Origin: Dastarcus helophoroides
Lineage: Eukaryota > Arthropoda > Insecta > Coleoptera > Bothrideridae
DNA: 64,000 nt
Assembly (NCBI GenBank): GCA_028583605.1
Contig: CM053331.1
Span: 32,466,411-32,530,410 of the forward strand
Direction: 5' to 3'
The translations under genes and the position numbers were made by a program. Shown here piece by piece: positions 22,501 through 32,315 of the stretch (the stretch's first letter is position 1; the number at the start of each line of letters is the position of its first letter). The notes beneath the pieces are model-generated. The model saw only the letters and a program-made list of their open reading frames with translations. It made no database searches and was not told where the DNA came from.

Positions 22501-23271
22501 TCCATCAAAGGTCGGAGGTTTCACCTTTTGGGAAGAACTAGCAGGTACACTTTCGGATTCGTGTTGTATGACTTGTCCACTTAGCAACTTCTTCATGTTT
22601 TTTTCGATGTTGCTAATCCTCTTCTGTGTTGTATTTTCCAAATCAAGAAGCTTGCTGTTGAATTCTTCTTTGACTTCCCCAATTTCTTCCCTAACTTCGC
22701 CAATCTCTTCTTGCATTTCTTCTCGCATTCCTGTAATTTGTTCTTTCACTTCTTCTTTCATTTTTTCAGTTATATTTGCTAGTAGACTATGCAATTCTTG
22801 TTTTTCTGCATTCCTTTTCTGATCTTCTTCTTCTTTTTCTTGTCGTCTTCGTTCTTCCTCCTGTTCTTTTTCTTGTCGTCTTTCTTCTTTGTCTTGTCGT
22901 CTTCGTTCTTCCTCTTGTTCTTTTTCTTGTCGTCTTCGTTCTTCCTCTTGTTCTTTTTCTTGTCGTCTTCGTTCTTCCTCCTGTTCTTTTTCTTGTCGTC
23001 TTCGTTCTTCCTCTTGTTCTTTTTCTTGTCGTCTTCGTTCTTCCTCCTGTTCTTTTTCTTGTCGTCTTCGTTCTTCTTCCTGTTCTTTTTCCTGTCGTCT
23101 TCGTTCTTGCTTTTGTTCTTTTTCTTGTCTTCTTTGTTCTTCTTCCTGTTCTTTCTCCTGCCGTCTTCGTTCTTCATCTTGTCGTCTTCGTTCTTCATCG
23201 TGTTCTTTAAACATTGCGAATAACGCTTGCATTTGTTGTTCCATTTTGGCCGATTTTAATCTCGTATCCAT
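19582..23271 (-). CDS. Gag-pol fusion protein of the Ty3-type element, RT deleted
   Basis: A 1229-residue open frame without a stop. Residues 20-230 are a charged coiled coil; 250-420 resemble Ty3 Gag capsid (TFDGQTSFQAYRIQFE, LEIEAAYRIS); a zinc knuckle CYGCGKPGHIKKDC is at 477-490; the protease active site reads VDTG at 551-554. Directly after DTG the frame jumps to RDWPRPKDKQDLRKFLGLC, the RT connection region, so the rest of protease and the RT palm with YxDD (roughly 350-400 residues in relatives) are gone, in frame. RNase H keeps D649, E690, D715 and D758. Integrase keeps a zinc-binding region (C919, C922), catalytic D951, D1011 and E1047 (35-residue D-E spacing), and a GPY-like module (WEGPYKVLKR). 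The start is the first ATG after the leader. Confidence 0.93.
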   Translation of the reverse strand: MDTRLKSAKMEQQMQALFAMFKEHDEERRRQDEERRRQEKEQEEEQRRQEKEQKQERRRQEKEQEEERRRQEKEQEEERRRQEKEQEEERRRQEKEQEEERRRQEKEQEEERRRQEKEQEEERRRQDKEERRQEKEQEEERRRQEKEEEDQKRNAEKQELHSLLANITEKMKEEVKEQITGMREEMQEEIGEVREEIGEVKEEFNSKLLDLENTTQKRISNIEKNMKKLLSGQVIQHESESVPASSSQKVKPPTFDGQTSFQAYRIQFEAAVRANRWTEDEKVTSLVISLRGKALELLRALSDHELANYADLVRALELRFGDHYLPQVAQSQLLVRKQKSDETLQEFEADVKRLTHAAYPTAPTEFLELYSARIFIEGIRDSEVQGVMRLSNFRTSREALIRALEIEAAYRISESEASWMVRKADIEEVANDPNFGNINANMKEMNANLSANIHRIDASIQELVGTLKGSSSRSITCYGCGKPGHIKKDCRSTPKKSTSPTVRRQHGEEENSLTNVKKPVPRILPIKQIKRTKESLVVEASGNGRNVQATVDTGDKVTVARDTQTIRDWPRPKDKQDLRKFLGLCTYYRRFVKGFANIAAPLHQLTEGRRPYVWTPDCDTAFRKLKSALCTSPILAYPQQNGKFVLDTDASNVGIGAVLSQVQGGEERVIEYYSKILTKPERNYCTTRKELLAIVKAVEHFHKYLYGQEFLIRTDHSALSWLLRMKNAEGQTARWLERLQQYHFKVLHRPGRQHNNADALSRRPCGDCKHCKRVEDHEDMVDIRVTSVQPEDEWTVEGLRKLQRSDADIGPILEWKEAGDRPEWQEVSDRSPALKNLWAQWESLQVEDGVLKRAWESADGKRVNLQLVVPQEKIPQVLWEVHNGTSGGHLGMNKTLEKVRKRFYWVNCREDVERWCRKCVTCAASKGPRTRTKGALKQYNVGAPFERIAIDVAGPFPVSDDGNKYILVAMDYFSKWPEAYAIPNQEATTVARVLVDNFICRFGVPLELHSDQGRNFESGVFQEVCRLLGIRKTRTTPLHPQSDGMVERFNRTLEEHLSKVVSKHQTDWDRHLPLFLMAYRAATHETTSQTPAKVIFGRELRLPCDLVFGSPREVPRETMGFVDDLREAILETHALVRTKINLAMDRMKARYDVSANHGGFSEGELVWLYNPQRKKGVSPKFTPSWEGPYKVLKRINDLVYRIQRSSRSKMKVVHLNRLCKFSGEVTDWN
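21600..21620 (-). other. Protease/RT deletion junction
   Basis: The codons for the protease DTG end at 21610. The next codons (DKVTVARDTQ) lead at once into TIRDWPRPKD, which normally lies after the RT catalytic domain. The reading frame is kept across the junction. Confidence 0.8.
22834..23193 (-). repeat. 33-bp minisatellite inside gag
   Basis: About nine to ten near-identical copies of an 11-residue unit, ERRRQEKEQEE, occupy residues 27-146 of the Gag part. The DNA unit on the plus strand is TCTTGTCGTCTTCGTTCTTC plus CTCCTGTTCTTTT. It encodes a highly charged single helix or coiled coil. All large plus-strand open frames over this stretch are shadows of this repeat. Confidence 0.9.
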
Positions 23272-23407
23272 AAGCGTATTTGAATGTTCACGAATTTATT
23301 TGACGCGCCTCGTATAACTATTTAACAGTTTAAAAGGTCCGAGATAACGTCAACTACGACACCTGGCACGAATTTTTTCTCGAGTAATAAAGCACAATCC
23401 ACGAACA

Positions 23408-23427
23408 ATCCCGCTTCTGACACCAAA
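23408..23427 (-). other. Primer-binding site
   Basis: Next to the 5' LTR, after TT, the minus strand reads TGGTGTCAGAAGCGGGAT. TGG complements the CCA end of a tRNA, as expected for a primer site. I cannot say which tRNA from memory. Confidence 0.8.
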
Positions 23428-23792
23428 TGTTACGTGCGTTATCGGTTCGAATTGATACACGTGATGGATTTATTCCCACTTTATTACTGAACTCAACTTG
23501 AATCACCACAATTTACAATTAACTCACTTCTACTAACTTACTAATTGCACTGATTCTAACTGACTGACTCGAGGGAAAACTGACCGCCTTTTTATAGTTT
23601 CGGCCCGCGTTCTTCCAGAATCTTCGGCAGATAAGGCTTATCGAATGCCGAAATTTCTGGAACGCTTATCTGCCGTTTGTTTCGTTATCGCGGCCGCTTT
23701 CCCCTTATCAGAACCTTCTAGAAACCTTTTTTATTTACTAAATTCTACAATTCTATCCTAAATCCTATTTCATCTATTTACATTGCGTTACA
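23428..23792 (-). repeat. 5' LTR of the Ty3-type element
   Basis: Same length and apparently the same sequence as the 3' LTR. It holds the promoter: the minus-strand TATAAAAA is at about 23589-23596, with a GC-rich NotI-like site GCGGCCGC upstream. Confidence 0.93.
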
Positions 23793-26700
23793 ATATATTC
23801 CGGTTTTTCTTCAAATTCCTCTGTTTTCGAAAGTTTTGACTGTTTTTCAAAATTTTCCAACTTTTTCAAAAATATGAAACTTTCTTAAAATGTCGTTTTT
23901 TTGAAAAATTTTAATATTTTTAAACATTGTTCTAAAAATTTTGACTTTTTTCAAGATGTCGACTTTTTGGAAAATTTCTGTTATTTTTGAAATTGCAACT
24001 TTTCCCAAAATTTTGCTTTTTTGAAGTTTTTGACCATTTTCCAAAATATCTTTTTTTCCAAAAATCCCGGAATATTCTTTAAAAATTTTGCTGTTTTTGA
24101 AATTTTCTCCCATTTAGCAACATTTTTTCTATTTTGAAACTTTCGAATTTTTCTTAAAATATATTCGTTTCTTTTTTAAATTGTAGACTTTTTCAAAATT
24201 TCAATTTGTTTTTGAAAATTTCGAATCTAAAATTTCGATTTTGACAAAAATTTAAATTATCTTCAAAATTACGATTTTTTTTTTTAATTTTCTTCTTTTT
24301 AAATCCTCCATTTTTTTTTATTTTGATTTGTGTAAAATATTGTTTTTTTTTCAAATGTCAACTTTCTTAAGATGTTATTTAATTGAATAAATAATATATT
24401 CCGATTTTTCTTCAAATTCCTTCGTTTTCAAAAGTTTTCGCTGTTTTTCAAAATTTTTCAACTTTTCCAAAATTATGAAACTTTCTTAAAATGTCGTTTT
24501 TGTTTTGAAAAATTTTAATTTTTTTAAACATTGTTTTGAAAATTTTGACATTTTTCAAATCAAAACGTTTTTTTCAAAATTTTGCTTTTTTTAGAAGTTT
24601 TTGTTCTATGGTCAAAATTTTGACTTCTTTCAAAAATTTCGAATTTTTCTTTAAAGATTTCGTTTTTTTAACTATCGACTTTTTTCCAAATTTCAATTTT
24701 TTTTAATTTTGACTTGATCTGACAAAAATTTTTTTTTAAATGTTGGGATTTTTAAATATCGAGTTTTTTCAAAATTTTGACTTTTGAAGACGTTCTCTTT
24801 TTCGAAAATGCATGTTTTTTATAAATTATTTAAAATAATTAAATATTTCGGTTTTATGTTTAAAAAATTACATCGTTTTTTCAGAATTTTTGAGTATTTT
24901 TCAAAAATGTTTCAAAATGTCGACCTTTTTAAAAATTTTGTTTTAGTTTTTTTGAAACTTCGGCTTTTTTTTCACAATTTCGAATTATGGTAGTACTATT
25001 TTAAAAACGTCAACCTCTTTGGAAAATTATAATTATTTTTAAAAATGAAATTGATTGAATTCAAAATTTCGCATATTTGAAATTTTGGATCATTTTTAAA
25101 AATTAAACGTTTTTAAAAAATTTTAGATTTCGTTTTTTTTAATTGCCTTTTTCCAAAATTTTAATTCTCTTTGAAAATTTTGAATAAAATTTCGCTTTAA
25201 AAAAAATGAAATTATATTTAAAATTGCTAATTTTTTGAAAAATTTCGGGTTTTCAAATCCCAATTTTTTCAATATTTGAAATTTTGAAATTCTTTATTTT
25301 TGGAAAATAGTAATTTTTTTGAAAATTATTTTATGTTATTAATTATTCTGGTTTTTTTTGAAAATTTATGCTTTTGAAAATTCTCGAAATTAAGTTAAAT
25401 TATTTATATTCGAAATGTCTAAAGCTTGAAGTCTCAATTCAAGTCGACAATTGAAAGATTGTAAAACAGTGAAAAAAGAGATCAAAATTACTGAAAAAAA
25501 TTTAGAGACTCATTCTTTTATTTTTTTGTATATTTTAAGTTTTTAATTTACCTACTAATTATTACTTATTTATAATTTCAAATTTAAACTTGAAATTACT
25601 TTTTTTCGACATTTAAATTGATATTTCGTGTTTAAAGTCAAGATTCCAAGAAGTAACAAATGTTGAAATCAAATTCCAATACTTACAACTTTGAATTTAA
25701 AATTTTGGAAAAAAGATTAAATTTATGTCGAATTTTTCGAGAAGTGAGGATGAAAATTTAAAAAATAAGACTTTAAAATTTTTTTAATTCTTGTTAACAA
25801 TTTTGGGACAAAGTACTAGTAACAAACCTTAAATTTTATTTTGTTATTTCCTAAAATTTATAGAAAAAAGTCAACATTTAGAATCTTCTAAAAAATTGGT
25901 TAGAGGTAAGGTAGAAATTTAAAAAAAAATCGAAACAAATTTAAAGAAATTTTTAAATATTTTCCTAAAATTTCAGGGAGGAAAGCTTAGAGTTTTCGAT
26001 TTTTTCTATTAATTCAAGCTTTCTACGTTTTCTGGGAATGTAAAAATTATTTTTATTTTTTATTTCAAGCTTTAAAATTAAAAAGCTCTGTTATCCAAAT
26101 TAATTTTTTTTTAAAGTATATTTGTAAAATTCTAAAAGGAATTTTATAAATTTAGATTTTTCTAAAGAATAATAGCAAAAATTTGGATTTTCTAATTATT
26201 GTTTAAAGTTACAATTTTAAAGTCGAAAATTTGGAATAGAAGTTAAAATTTCGGAAAAAAGTTGCAGAAAATTTTCTAAAATTTTAATAAAAAATTACTG
26301 TCGATATTTTAAAGAAAAATTTCAAATTTTCTATTTAAAATTAAATTTTCTAAATTAAAATAAAAATGAAAGGATTTACGAGGTTACGTACGTTACTTGA
26401 AGTTTTGATTTCAAGAATCGAAATTTGGAAAAATCTAGAAAAAGCTTTATGTGCACATTTCGATTAAATATCGAAATTTCTAAACTAAAACTAAAACGAG
26501 CCTAAAATTTAAATGGGTAGTTTAAAGCGAAAGTTTTTGCAGAATTTCGAAAACGTTTTCTCGAATAAAGTTGTGAAATATTTGGGATTTAGTTTTGTGA
26601 TTGTTAATTTTTTTTCGAGATAAAAGTAGCCTCGAATAAATAATTTTTTTCGATTGGTTTTTTTTACTGAAGTTCTTAAATTTTCGGGTTTAAAAATTTC

Positions 26701-26900
26701 AGGTTTAATTTAAAATTAAACGGCACTTTCACGTTTAGGCAAGTAATTTCTAGAATAAAGTTACGTAGTTGAAAAAAAAACTTGCAACTGAAACAATGGT
26801 TATTTGTTTTTGAAATATGTTACGCCAAAGTCCAGATTTATAAATTCTTTGAACAAAAAATTAAAAGTGTCTTAAATTGAAAACTAACTTACAAGTTAAA
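23793..26900 (-). repeat. Degenerate AT-rich repeat, right of LTR element
   Basis: It begins with two ~600-bp tandem units sharing ATATTCCGGTTTTTCTTC-like starts and TATGAAACTTTCTTAAAATG, then passes into less ordered AT-rich sequence. Polarity is minus up to about 25400 and mixed after that. No gene was seen. Confidence 0.65.
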
Positions 26901-26978
26901 TTTCAAGTTAATTCAGTTTCGTTGACCATAACACAATGCAAATCTCGTGGATTTCCTCTGACTTGCGATTTAATATAG

Positions 26979-27229
26979 GTGGTGTGCTAGGAGGTTGGTG
27001 GTTTGGGGGATCACCTTCGTCGCCGGACAGCAACTTCCTGCGAGTAGTAAATGCCTTCCCTAACAGAAGACTGTCAGATAATACGTTAATGACTCCAAAG
27101 ATTCGGATAGCACCGTCATGCGCCTCGTCTCCGGGAGGGACTCCCGGTGGTGGTCTACCGATCAGAAGACACTCGAGCATAGGACCCCAGGAGAGAAGAG
27201 GATCCACCATCAATCTATCACCACCAACG
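26979..27229 (+). CDS. SCYL2: SCYL2 exon d (C-terminal Ser/Pro-rich region)
   Basis: The acceptor TTGCGATTTAATATAG has a poor pyrimidine tract, but its frame is right: the leftover base of exon c plus GT gives STGGVLGGWWFGGSPSS. The exon ends LSPPT before donor GTACGT, in phase 0. The region NAFPNRRLSDNTLMTPKIRI, then SSPGGTPGGGLPIRRHSSIG and ERRGSTINLSPP is a serine/proline-rich tail I associate with insect SCYL2 proteins. I did not find the following exon. The minus-strand frame over 26908-27243 is a shadow. Confidence 0.85.
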
Positions 27230-29020
27230 GTACGTAATCGCATGCCTTTTGTATGTACTAGGTAGATTAAAAAATGTGTATTAGATGCATATAAAACGAG
27301 GATATAGAAGCTCTAAGGCTAGTGTAAAATATTGTGTTTGTGATTCGATTAAAAAAATGGGCTGTGAATTTAAAACACTTTATTTAGACTAAGAGACGAA
27401 ACGTAATACAACAACGACAAACAAGAATCAGTCGCTGAATACTGCATACTAAATGTTGAATGAACACTCCGTGAACTGAATGAACCATTATAGAGGAGTT
27501 TAGTGCAAAAGTGACCAAACCAGCATATTTAAACATTTCCTGATTTCTTAATTTATTTTACTCAGACATTGATATGTGTAAGTGCAACCGCTGACGGTGC
27601 ATCACAAATCCATATTCAATACCTTTATTGCTTGGCAGATAGCAGCAATATTTTATATTTGTACTAGTGTTACAAATTAGATTTTTCTTTATCAATTTCC
27701 AGTGTATATTCATGGATATACTTGGGCCACTTTTACACAAAACGTCTCTATTTTGTCACAAACAAAACGTCACATCTATTTCTAGAGGTTTCCCTTTCTG
27801 GAAACCTTTGGCGAATTCTAGAGGTCTAGCCACCTGCATATGAATCACTTCGCGATAAACAACACTCTACCACGTTCGGTAAGGGAATCCATACATTTCG
27901 CGATTTCTATCGCATCAGTTCATTGCAAGATGAAAAGGATCTTGTAGGGTTCTACCCTCGGCCACTATGAGAGTGATATTCAGGTCCACATTGTATCAAA
28001 GAACTAGTACTTCATGTATAAAAAACTTTGAATAGTTTCTAGACATGCCCAATTTATGGAAAGCTTATAAAGCATCACCTACATAACTTGGGTGGGCCAA
28101 GTGGTACCCATACAAATTGAATTTGTATTTAGGGTCCCTCAAAGGAAAATTGGCCTGTTTCAGTATTTTTTACTTTTTCATTTACGCTACAAACTGCTCT
28201 GGATACCTTTTGGTGGTCACATTCTAAAATAAAAAGATAAAAATAATAATAATCACTTAAAAGCTTAAAGATTGTAAGCAAACTTGTCGTTAAAAATTCC
28301 ACTAAGCAAAATTGTTGAGTTATTGAATAAAATATAAGCGAATTTCGCTGATGGGAGACGATTATAATTAAGCTTTTACAGAAATAATCTAATTGGTGGA
28401 GCACTCTCGATGTTATTGGGGAAATTTATGCCTAATTTATATTCTGCTAAACTTGCAGACTCTCGGTGTGCTTTTCGATTGTTATTCGGGCTGCTAATCA
28501 AATTCCCTCTATTTTTCATTGAACGTATAGGATTATTATTCATATTTTATTATCTGTATCGATTGTTTTACTAATTCTGTTTTAAAACAGACAAATTTTG
28601 TTCAAATTTGAAAATTTAATATGAATTCCCTGCCATATAATGGAATGAAATAAATTTTATTCAAAACAAATATCACTTTTTTTTGTTGACTTCCGATGTA
28701 ACTGAAGGTACCCCTATCTTAAAGATATTTTAGTTCAATTGTCCCCTATCACTTTCATTAATATTAAATTTTATTAACGAATAAAAAGCAACAGATATTA
28801 AAAATTCCACAATGTTTCGATAAATATTTGCCAACACCAGACCAGGTTTCGCATAACTGCGTCATGGGCGGTCATACCAACTTGAAAGTATGACTTTTTC
28901 TAGAAATATTTAGTTTTTCCTCTAAATAAAAATACGTTTTTTTGGTTTTTAAACGTTTATCGAAAATTTTGACTTTTATCTCCAGATTCTTATTTCTCAG
29001 TTTTAATTTTTAAGTCTGAA
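27230..29020. other. Downstream intron, no exon found
   Basis: Mixed-composition sequence. The only structure I notice is a short perfect hairpin near 27786, AGGTTTCC paired with GGAAACCT. I searched for a continuation of the SCYL2 tail and found none. Confidence 0.4.
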
Positions 29021-29249
29021 ATTTCATTTTTAATTTTTTTTGCTAAGCGGGGGAAATCCTTCAAGAACATCTAGGGAGAAAACCCGGATAGTCTGTGGGT
29101 GCCGACTAAAACCCCTCCTTCTTCGGGCCGGGCCCATGGCCCCCAATCCCTCCGTCAGTACATTAGCACTGGAGCATTAATCTAAGCTGTTTTGCCTGCA
29201 ACAAACAAAACACAAAAATTTTCCTATGGGAATACAATAAGCGCCGATG

Positions 29250-30540
29250 AGCAGCCTAGTGAACCATCCTTGGTCTCTTGATTTTGGTTGAGATTTTCGA
29301 GTCGTAATCGACTGCCTGTCGTACTATTTCGTTGGGATGCATTTCCGTTCTCAACATTGCCCTAGAATTTACCTCCCTGAAGAAATCCGTTAGGTAGATC
29401 GACTTCCCTATAAAGTTGATCATTTCTAGCAAACAAGGAGCATCCATGGCTTGTCTTAGAAAGACGTTCTGGAACACCCGAAGTTTCTTCATCTGGTTAT
29501 CGGTAGCCTGCGGCCAAGCTACAGATGCATGGGTTTTAACTGTTGTTATGATATATGTGGACAGCAAAAATTTTAAGCCCTATGGACAGTTTGCTATTTC
29601 TATCAATCATTGCTAGCAGCAGTCTCTTTAGAGACTGGCTTTGGACACTGCATAGTTGATGTGAGCCTAAAATGTCACTCTTTTGTCAGGTATTACTCCT
29701 AGATACTTTGCCTGAAGTTTCCAGTCGAAGTTTTGCCCATGGATATGAATATGTCCATATGGTTGAAATCTTATTCTAGTAAAGAAAACTGCTTGGGTCT
29801 TGTCTGTCGCTGTCTATACCCGTCTGGTAACCAATTCTGGACTTAGAGAATTTGCCAATAACGCCGTGTCGTCAGCATAGATTGCCAATGTCGTCTGGTC
29901 GGTTTTAGGAATGTCTGCTGTGAACAGACAGTATAGAAGCGGTGACAAGGCAGAATCTTGAGCTACGCCACACCCCAACCTATGCTACTTAGGCAGTTCC
30001 TGCCCCACCTTCGCTCTAAATGAGCACTGGTGCAGGAATGAGCTTACCATTTGAAATATCGACAGAGGTATCCCGAAGTGATGCATCTTGTAGACCAATC
30101 CTTGGTGCCAAACTGTGTCAAGTGTTTTGGAGATATCGAAGAAAATTGCTTCTACTACTTGATTCCAGTTCATGCTGAGTGTGATTTTTTTCAACTACCC
30201 TCAGAAACTGATCCGAGGTAGAGTCCATTGGTTGGAACCCAAATTGTTCCTTAGGAATTATTTCGCGACCGCTGATTCTTCAAAATTCTCTTCGCCACCT
30301 TTCCCAAGTTGGATATGAGAGTTGTTGACCTGTAATTTTGGGGAAAATTCCCCACCTTACCCGGCTTAGGAATGAAGATAACGTTTGCAGACTAACACCT
30401 TGTAGGAGAATACAGAATTTTGAACATTGAATTTACTATGCCTCCAAAGATTCGATAGCTTGTTCTGGAAGATTCTTCAGAGCTTGATTCGGAATTTCGT
30501 CGGTACCTGGTGCCTTCTTAACGTTTAGCTTTTGTAGAAA
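29250..30540 (-). pseudogene. LINE reverse transcriptase, degenerate
   Basis: Recognisable blocks in minus-strand order: AIFFDISKTLDTVWHQGLVY at about 30150, GIPLSIFQMVSSFL, the catalytic LAIYADDTALLA at about 29865-29890 with YADD intact, and the C-terminal HASVAWPQATDNQMKKLRVF, QNVFLRQAMDAP at about 29500. Frameshifts occur between blocks. The first aspartate block reads FFDISKTLDTVWH where most relatives have F or L before D, so even this motif is altered. Confidence 0.85.
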
Positions 30541-30543
30541 GCT

Positions 30544-30975
30544 TTAGAGTTGCTCTGTGTCAGTTGATCTGTTGAGGTTTTCTACGTCTGGCTCTTCCTC
30601 CTGAAATTCTTGGAGGTCTTGTTCCCGTCTCTCTGCGAAGTGTAGATTCATTCCCTTGAGAGTAACCTCGCAGTGTCTTTCAAAGGTCTCAACGAATGCT
30701 GAGGCCTTATCCTGATCTGAGTAAGCCATTCTCTGGAGTCCGTGAATCAAAGGGATGGTTTTTCTATCCTCTCTTAGAACTTTGGCTGTTCGCCAGAAGT
30801 CATAGACGTTTGCGAGATTACAGCTTCTAAGTTCATACCTGAGCTCGTGGATGAGTCGGTTGACTTCCTCGTGATCTGCTTGCAGATTAGTCTGCCCTCT
30901 TCCTGGCACGCTCTTTAAGTTCATACCCGAGCTCGTGGATGAGTCTGTTGACTTTCTCGTTATCTGCTGGCACAA
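30544..30975 (-). pseudogene. LINE linker between endonuclease and RT
   Basis: The frame is open for 143 residues and contains YDFWRTAKVLREDRKTIPLI and SDQDKASAFVETFERHC, typical of the region ahead of the RT in Jockey-type elements. A short internal duplication of ELRYEL-type sequence is visible (the segment near 30860-30900 recurs at 30910-30950). Confidence 0.75.
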
Positions 30976-31074
30976 TTTTTTCTCCTGATCAACTCCACCA
31001 AGTGATTTGGTAGTGGTCCTTTTCCTTCCTTGCGCCGGAAATTTTTAGTCGCTGCCCGAATGGAATCTGTGTTT

Positions 31075-31860
31075 TTAAGCTTTTCCACCGCCGACTTGAT
31101 GACATCGTTTGTGATGATCTCTCCCGGCTCTTCCCTCTATTCTACGCTCCCTGAATATGGTCCAGTTTGTTTTTTTGCGGGTCTCGGAAGGTTTGGGTCC
31201 GTGATCATCTCCGATGGTCATCAACACTGGGTTGTGGTCCGAGCTGAGCTCACTGACTGATGTCAACTCAACTGTGTATTGAACATCCTTCATCAGTGCT
31301 ACATCCAGGATGTCTGGCGCTCCTGTGGCGTAGTGATGATGGGTTGGTTCTTCTGGAGCCATTATATTAATTCCGTTCTGTGTAACGAGCCTTTGAAGTG
31401 TCCTGCCATTTTGGTTATTTCTTTGGCTGCCCCACTCGACATTTTTAGCATTAAGGTCTCCGGCTACAATAACATTGTTATTGTTTATTTCGAAGATGCA
31501 AGCCACTGTCTCTGTGAGAGTGTTGGATTTAGAATAACAAGACAGCAGCGTCAGAGTCCCTTGCGCCATTTGTATAGTTATTCCTGTTCCTTTCAGCCTG
31601 TCTATCTCCGGTATGCCTGCAGAAAAATGAATTAAGTTTCTACTTACATAGATAGACGTACCTCCTCATCGGCCTATTTCCCTGTCCATGCGATGAAGGA
31701 CATAACCTCGTATTTTGGGATCCGTGATAGCGCTTCTCAACTTGGTTTCGCTAAGTATTAGCACGTCCAAGTCGTGTTCCTTTGCGAACACTTTCAGTCC
31801 GGGCTTGTTGCCTATGAGTCCGTTGCAGTTCCAGAAAACTGCCTTGATTTGCTATCGACG
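31075..31860 (-). pseudogene. LINE endonuclease domain (APE type)
   Basis: Minus-strand frames give IKAVFWNCNGLIGNK, HDLDVLILSETKL, then after damage LTLLSCYSKSN, VIVAGDLNAKNVEWGS, THHHYATGAPDILDVAL and ELSSDHNPVLM. WNxNGL, SETKL, GDxNAKxxxWG and SDHxPV are the conserved blocks of the apurinic/apyrimidinic-type endonuclease that nicks the target DNA. At least one stop separates the first and second halves. Plus-strand open frames here are shadows. Confidence 0.85.
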
Positions 31861-32049
31861 ACCAGGGTTTCCTTCGTTTCTTTTCCTTTTATTGCGACTA
31901 TCCATTAACGTTTCAGGCTGAGGATCTTTGGAAGCATCATCATTATGTGACTATAGCTTCTTGGCTGTTTCCAGCTTCGGAGACTACTATCACTAAGTCC
32001 AGTACAACTTGGTTAGTTTCCTCCAAAAATTTTCTTGTGTTTTCTCCTT

Positions 32050-32307
32050 CTTCAAGTTTGCTGTAATTATTGAAGCGTAGGATTTAGTGTTTCCACTTAT
32101 CCTAGCACTGGGAGCTTCTGGTTTCGGCGAAACCTTCGCAGTTGCAGCTGTCGTCTTGGCTGTCGTTGACTTTGCCCTAGAATTTGAGGGTTTACCGGTG
32201 GGTGGCTCCTGAGCTTCCTTAGGTACCAGCTGTTGCGTTCTCGGTGGTGGAAAAGCGGGGCAACCTCTGTAGCTGGCTACATGGTCTCCCTTACAGTTGG
32301 CAACTCG
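32050..32307 (-). pseudogene. LINE ORF1 (Gag-like), C-terminal remnant
   Basis: The frame starts inside the last zinc knuckle, NCKGDHVASYRGCPAFP, which fits the CxxCxGxHxAxxRxCP pattern of Jockey-type ORF1. It continues through a Pro/Lys-rich tail KEAQEPPTGKPSNSRAKS to YASII and stops near 32050. Confidence 0.7.
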
Positions 32308-32315
32308 ATTTCATT

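Larger units (their letters stand above)
19187..23792 (-). mobile_element. Ty3-type LTR retrotransposon, recent, internally deleted
   Basis: Two 365-bp LTRs that look identical by eye flank an internal region with a primer-binding site, one long gag-pol frame and a polypurine tract, all on the minus strand. The 4-bp repeat ATAT lies on both sides (19183-19186 and 23793-23796), and an uninterrupted paralogous site AATAATATATTCCG is present near 24390. Identical LTRs mean little time since insertion. Most of protease and reverse transcriptase is missing, so the copy cannot replicate on its own. There is no envelope-like frame. Confidence 0.95.
29029..32307 (-). mobile_element. Jockey-clade LINE, 5' truncated
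   Basis: ATTTCATT flanks the element at 29021-29028 and 32308-32315, an 8-bp duplication, and an A-rich tail (AAAAAAAATTAAA on the minus strand) lies at its 3' end. In minus-strand order it carries the end of ORF1 with a last zinc knuckle, an apurinic endonuclease, a linker, and a reverse transcriptase. Frameshifts and stops break all of these. The 5' part of ORF1 is missing. Confidence 0.85.

Noticed and set aside
22776..23317. Several long plus-strand and minus-strand frames over 420-435 bp
   Set aside because: They are alternative-frame translations of the 33-bp gag minisatellite; the real frame is the minus-strand gag-pol.
26908..27243. 111-codon minus-strand frame
   Set aside because: It is antisense to SCYL2 exon d, which has matching splice phases and family resemblance.
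31030..31635. Plus-strand frames of 76 and 118 codons
   Set aside because: They overlap the minus-strand LINE endonuclease, whose conserved blocks are clear.
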